Below, piece by piece: positions 22,812 through 25,267 of a stretch of 25,267 nt of DNA. The notes beneath the pieces are model-generated. The model was not told the DNA's origin and did no database searches. It saw nothing but the letters and a program-made list of their open reading frames with translations. The stretch's first letter is position 1, and every line of letters begins with the position of its first letter. The translations under genes were made by a program, and so were the position numbers. The stretch is taken from contig CACEBA010000009.1 in the NCBI GenBank assembly GCA_902557585.1, positions 1 to 25,267 of the forward strand, written 5' to 3'. This DNA comes from an uncultured Pelagibacteraceae bacterium (GTDB lineage: Bacteria > Pseudomonadota > Alphaproteobacteria > Pelagibacterales > Pelagibacteraceae).

Positions 22812-22817
22812 GGAGGA
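22812..22817 (+). promoter_or_regulatory. Shine-Dalgarno site fixing the potD-like start
   Basis: GGAGGA lies 3 bp before ATG 22821. An in-frame ATG at 22746 would add 25 residues ahead of an otherwise perfect signal peptide and overlaps the promoter, so it is rejected as the start. Confidence 0.85.
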
Positions 22818-22820
22818 ATA

Positions 22821-23945
22821 ATGAAAAAAATAAGTAAATTGTTACTTGCACTTTCTTTTGTTGTTTCTGTAACTTCTTCAGCCTTTGCTGTTACTGTGGC
22901 ATCATGGGGTGGAGCATATACAGAATCTCAAAAATTAGGGTATGGTGACCCAACTGCCAAAAAACTTGGTATAGATATCAACTGGGTTGATTATTCTGGT
23001 GGTTTATCTGAGATTAAAGCACAAAAAGAAGCTGGTGCTATAACTTGGGATATCATCGATGTATTTGCATTTGATACTATTAACGGATGTGATGAAGGTT
23101 TATTTGTCGAATTTGATTTTGATAATGACTTTCCAGCTGCTCCAGATGGAACAAAAGCTAGTGAAGACTTTTTTGCTCCAATGCCAAGCAAGTGTGCTGT
23201 AGGAAACATTCTGTATTCATGGAACTACGCTTTTGATACAAGAGCTTTTAGTGGTAATGAACCAAAAACTATTAAAGACTTTTTTAATACTAGTAAATTT
23301 CCAGGAAAAAGAGCTATTTATAAAAGTGCTCTAACAAATCTTGAAATCGCTTTAGCTGCTGATGGAGTTAAAATGGGTAAAGGTGGTGAAAGACTTTACA
23401 GATTTATGGAAGAAAAAGATGGATACATTGATAGAGCTATGAACAAAGTAAAAGCTCTTTGTGAAGATCCAAACGGTGGATGTGTATTCTGGTCTGCTGG
23501 TGCTCAACCGCCTGAGTTATTAGTTGCAGGTGAAGTTGTGATGGCCACAGGTTGGAATGGAAGATTCTTCAACGCTGAAATAGGTGAAGGTGCTCCTATC
23601 AAGCAAGTATGGGATGGTCAAGGTCTTGATTATGAGTACTTTGCTCTTGTTAAAGGTGGACCAGATGAAGCAAATGCTAAAAAAGCTTTAGCGATGATGA
23701 CTAACACTGAAATGTTAGCTGGTAGTGCTAAATATATAGCTTATGCGCCCTACAGATTATCATCTTTAGAGATAATCAAAGCCAATGAGCCTTGGTACAA
23801 AGATGGCAAAACAGAAATGATGCCTCAAATGCCAACTGCTCCTGCTAATACTAAAAGTTACTTTTTAGTGGATCCATTTTTCTGGGCTGATTATGGAACA
23901 GAGATTGGTGAAAAATGGGAAGCGATGAAAGCTAGTTTAAACTAG
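22821..23945 (+). CDS. potD: Periplasmic spermidine/putrescine-type binding protein (PotD-like)
   Basis: Secreted solute-binding protein of the Pot-type importer, 374 residues. A classic signal peptide (MKKISKLLLALSF, then AFA at 21-23) is followed by VTVASWGGAYTES, the family start in which the Trp-Gly-Gly region lines the ligand site. Further family landmarks are WDIIDVFAFD, FPGKRAIYKSALTNLEIAL, VMATGWNGRFFNAE and WDGQGLDYEYFALVKGG, then a C-terminal WADYGTEIGEKWEAM. The protein is acidic overall and two Cys pairs may form disulfides. Likely ligand: a di- or polyamine, or a compatible solute given the EutA/DoeA neighbours. It has its own promoter, palindromic leader, strong SD and a downstream terminator, so it should be expressed above the membrane parts. 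Confidence 0.9.
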   Translation: MKKISKLLLALSFVVSVTSSAFAVTVASWGGAYTESQKLGYGDPTAKKLGIDINWVDYSGGLSEIKAQKEAGAITWDIIDVFAFDTINGCDEGLFVEFDFDNDFPAAPDGTKASEDFFAPMPSKCAVGNILYSWNYAFDTRAFSGNEPKTIKDFFNTSKFPGKRAIYKSALTNLEIALAADGVKMGKGGERLYRFMEEKDGYIDRAMNKVKALCEDPNGGCVFWSAGAQPPELLVAGEVVMATGWNGRFFNAEIGEGAPIKQVWDGQGLDYEYFALVKGGPDEANAKKALAMMTNTEMLAGSAKYIAYAPYRLSSLEIIKANEPWYKDGKTEMMPQMPTAPANTKSYFLVDPFFWADYGTEIGEKWEAMKASLN

Positions 23946-23974
23946 TTTTAAAGCTTTAAAATTTATAATATAAC

Positions 23975-24004
23975 AAAGGGCGGTCTTGTACCGCCCTTTT
24001 TTTT
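23975..24004 (+). terminator. Rho-independent terminator between binding-protein and permease genes
   Basis: AAAGGGCGGT (23975-23984), 5-nt loop CTTGT, ACCGCCCTTT (23990-23999), then a run of T to 24004: a 10-bp GC-rich perfect stem, exceptional in this AT-rich window. The permease ATG begins at the next base (24005), so partial read-through is needed unless another promoter exists. Confidence 0.92.
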
Positions 24005-25267
24005 ATGAGCTCAGAAACACAAAAAATTTTAACTACAGATGGTGTTCCATTAGAGGTTAGCTTAAAAAAAGCTGAAAAAAGAAATAAAACTAAGGCTTTT
24101 TTATTAGTTGCTCCACTTTTGTTATTTTTAATAATCACTTATATCTTCCCGATAGCTGAAATGTTTACCAGAAGTATTGATGACAGAATGGTCACAAATA
24201 TGCTTCCAAAAACATTTAAATCAATGGAAAATTGGGACGGTAAAGAACTACCCTCCGAAGAGATTTTTAGAAGCTTCTATGAAGATTATAAAATTTTAGC
24301 CGAAAAAAAAGAACACGGGAAACTTGGTCAAAGGTTGAACAAAGAAAAAAACGGTTTCAACTCAATTTTAAAAAGACTTTTTAGAAATATTAAAAGAAAT
24401 AAAATAGATGAAAGTAGCAGTATTAAAGAGCAACTCACAAAAATTCATAGACATTATGAAAATGTAGATTATTGGAGAGCTATAAAAAGAACTGCTCCTC
24501 CTTATACAATGAACAAGTATCTAAAAGGCATGGATATGTTTTTGGATGAGGATGGTAATATTGCTCAGGTTGATGAGGACAGAAGAATTCACAGGATTTT
24601 ATGGTTAAGAACCCTTGAGATAGCATTATTTGTAACAATTTTTTGTTTTTTAATGGGATATCCAATTGCTCATTTGTTAGCAACACTTCCAATGAAATAC
24701 AGCAATCTTTTAATGATCTGTGTGTTATTACCATTTTGGACTTCTTTATTAGTTAGGACTGCTAGCTGGATGATTTTATTACAGCAGCAAGGTCTTGTTA
24801 ATGATTTCTTTGTTATGATTGGACTTGTATCAGACGATAACAGACCTGAGATGATGTACAACAAAGTAGGAACCTATGTTGCTATGACACAAATTTTATT
24901 ACCTTTTATGGTTCTACCTCTTTATAGCGTAATGAAAACCATATCTCCTAGTTTGATGAGAGCTGGCAAATCTTTAGGTGGAACACCATTTGTTGCTTTT
25001 TGGAAAGTTTATTTTCCATTGACTATTCCCGGTATAGGCGCTGGATGTCTGTTAGTATTTATTTTAGCAATCGGATATTATATTACACCAGCACTTGTAG
25101 GTGGAGCTTCGGGAACCTTGATTAGTAATCAAATTGCATATCACATGAAAACTACTCTAGATTGGAGCTTTGCATCAGCAATGGGGCTAATGTTATTAAC
25201 TGGAGTTTTAGTTGTATATTGGATTTATAATAAATTAGTTGGAGTAGATAATATTAAATTAGGATAA
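24005..25267 (+). CDS. potB: Spermidine/putrescine-type ABC transporter permease (PotB-like) with a large extra loop
   Basis: Inner-membrane permease, 420 residues against about 280-320 for typical PotB. The first helix is at about 31-52. A long polar region (about 53-195, rich in Lys/Glu) then precedes helix two (about 201-225). From there the protein follows the family: LLPFWTSLLVRTASWM, then the cytoplasmic EAA-type loop LMRAGKSLGGTPFVAFWKVYFPLTIPGI near 318-345, which contacts the ATPase, and two final helices ending in YNKLVG. By topology the extra region should face the periplasm, where it could contact the binding protein. The start abuts the terminator T run and has no separate SD. 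The second permease (PotC) would lie beyond the window. Confidence 0.88.
   Translation: MSSETQKILTTDGVPLEVSLKKAEKRNKTKAFLLVAPLLLFLIITYIFPIAEMFTRSIDDRMVTNMLPKTFKSMENWDGKELPSEEIFRSFYEDYKILAEKKEHGKLGQRLNKEKNGFNSILKRLFRNIKRNKIDESSSIKEQLTKIHRHYENVDYWRAIKRTAPPYTMNKYLKGMDMFLDEDGNIAQVDEDRRIHRILWLRTLEIALFVTIFCFLMGYPIAHLLATLPMKYSNLLMICVLLPFWTSLLVRTASWMILLQQQGLVNDFFVMIGLVSDDNRPEMMYNKVGTYVAMTQILLPFMVLPLYSVMKTISPSLMRAGKSLGGTPFVAFWKVYFPLTIPGIGAGCLLVFILAIGYYITPALVGGASGTLISNQIAYHMKTTLDWSFASAMGLMLLTGVLVVYWIYNKLVGVDNIKLG

Noticed and set aside
24480..24864. Minus-strand open frames inside the PotB-like gene
   Set aside because: Antisense to conserved permease sequence, no recognisable product.
1..25267. CRISPR arrays, insertion sequences, tRNA/rRNA genes, prophage genes
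   Set aside because: No spaced direct repeats, transposase-like frames, cloverleaf sequences or phage-type proteins were seen.

Overview
The window is strongly AT-rich, densely packed with genes on both strands, and has many 1-4 bp gene overlaps and very short spacers. It shows no rRNA, tRNA, CRISPR array or insertion sequence, and no recognisable transcription-factor gene. The gene content (branched-chain amino acid and polyamine-type ABC importers, gamma-butyrobetaine hydroxylase-type dioxygenase, DMT exporters, osmolyte-type catabolic enzymes) suggests a streamlined marine alphaproteobacterium of the SAR11/Pelagibacterales type. That assignment is inference from composition, packing and gene content, not from a marker gene.

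Layout. (1) 1-499: 3' part of a ProC-like (pyrroline-5-carboxylate reductase family) gene, split by an apparent +1 frameshift in an A5T6 run near 141-150. (2) 504-5617 (+): livG-livF-livH-livM, a 22-residue membrane microprotein ORF, and an MFS permease, closed by a strong bidirectional terminator at 5678-5713. (3) 5734-6960 (-): the LivK-type binding protein, convergent to its likely transporter and with its own promoter, palindromic leader and Shine-Dalgarno (SD) site. (4) 7072-12788 (-): a five-gene, overlapping catabolic operon: LLM flavin-dependent monooxygenase, TPP-dependent 2-oxoacid enzyme, 'amino acid synthesis' (AA_synth) family protein, alpha/beta hydrolase, aldehyde dehydrogenase. 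(5) 12894-15891 (-): IPNS-type Fe(II)/2-oxoglutarate oxygenase, DMT transporter, and a ProV-like ATPase without partner subunits. (6) 16001-17125 (+): gamma-butyrobetaine dioxygenase-like enzyme. (7) 17128-19589 (-): DMT transporter, beta-hydroxyacid dehydrogenase, glycerophosphodiesterase-family protein. (8) 19651-25267 (+): EutA-like racemase/isomerase, DoeA-like (ectoine hydrolase) M24 protein, then a PotA/PotD/PotB-type ABC importer, with a terminator hairpin between the binding-protein and permease genes.

How it fits together. The window is dominated by uptake and dismantling of small nitrogenous organic compounds. The liv importer would bring in amino acids. The Pot-type importer beside EutA/DoeA homologues would bring in and open an ectoine-like or other cyclic-amide/polyamine-like solute. 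The five-gene operon resembles in logic the oxidative ring-opening pathways in which an LLM monooxygenase product is processed by a hydrolase and an aldehyde dehydrogenase, but its substrate is unknown. Binding-protein genes carry recognisable promoters, palindromic leaders and strong SD sites. Several other genes lack an SD and have candidate promoters placed so that the transcript would be leaderless or nearly so.
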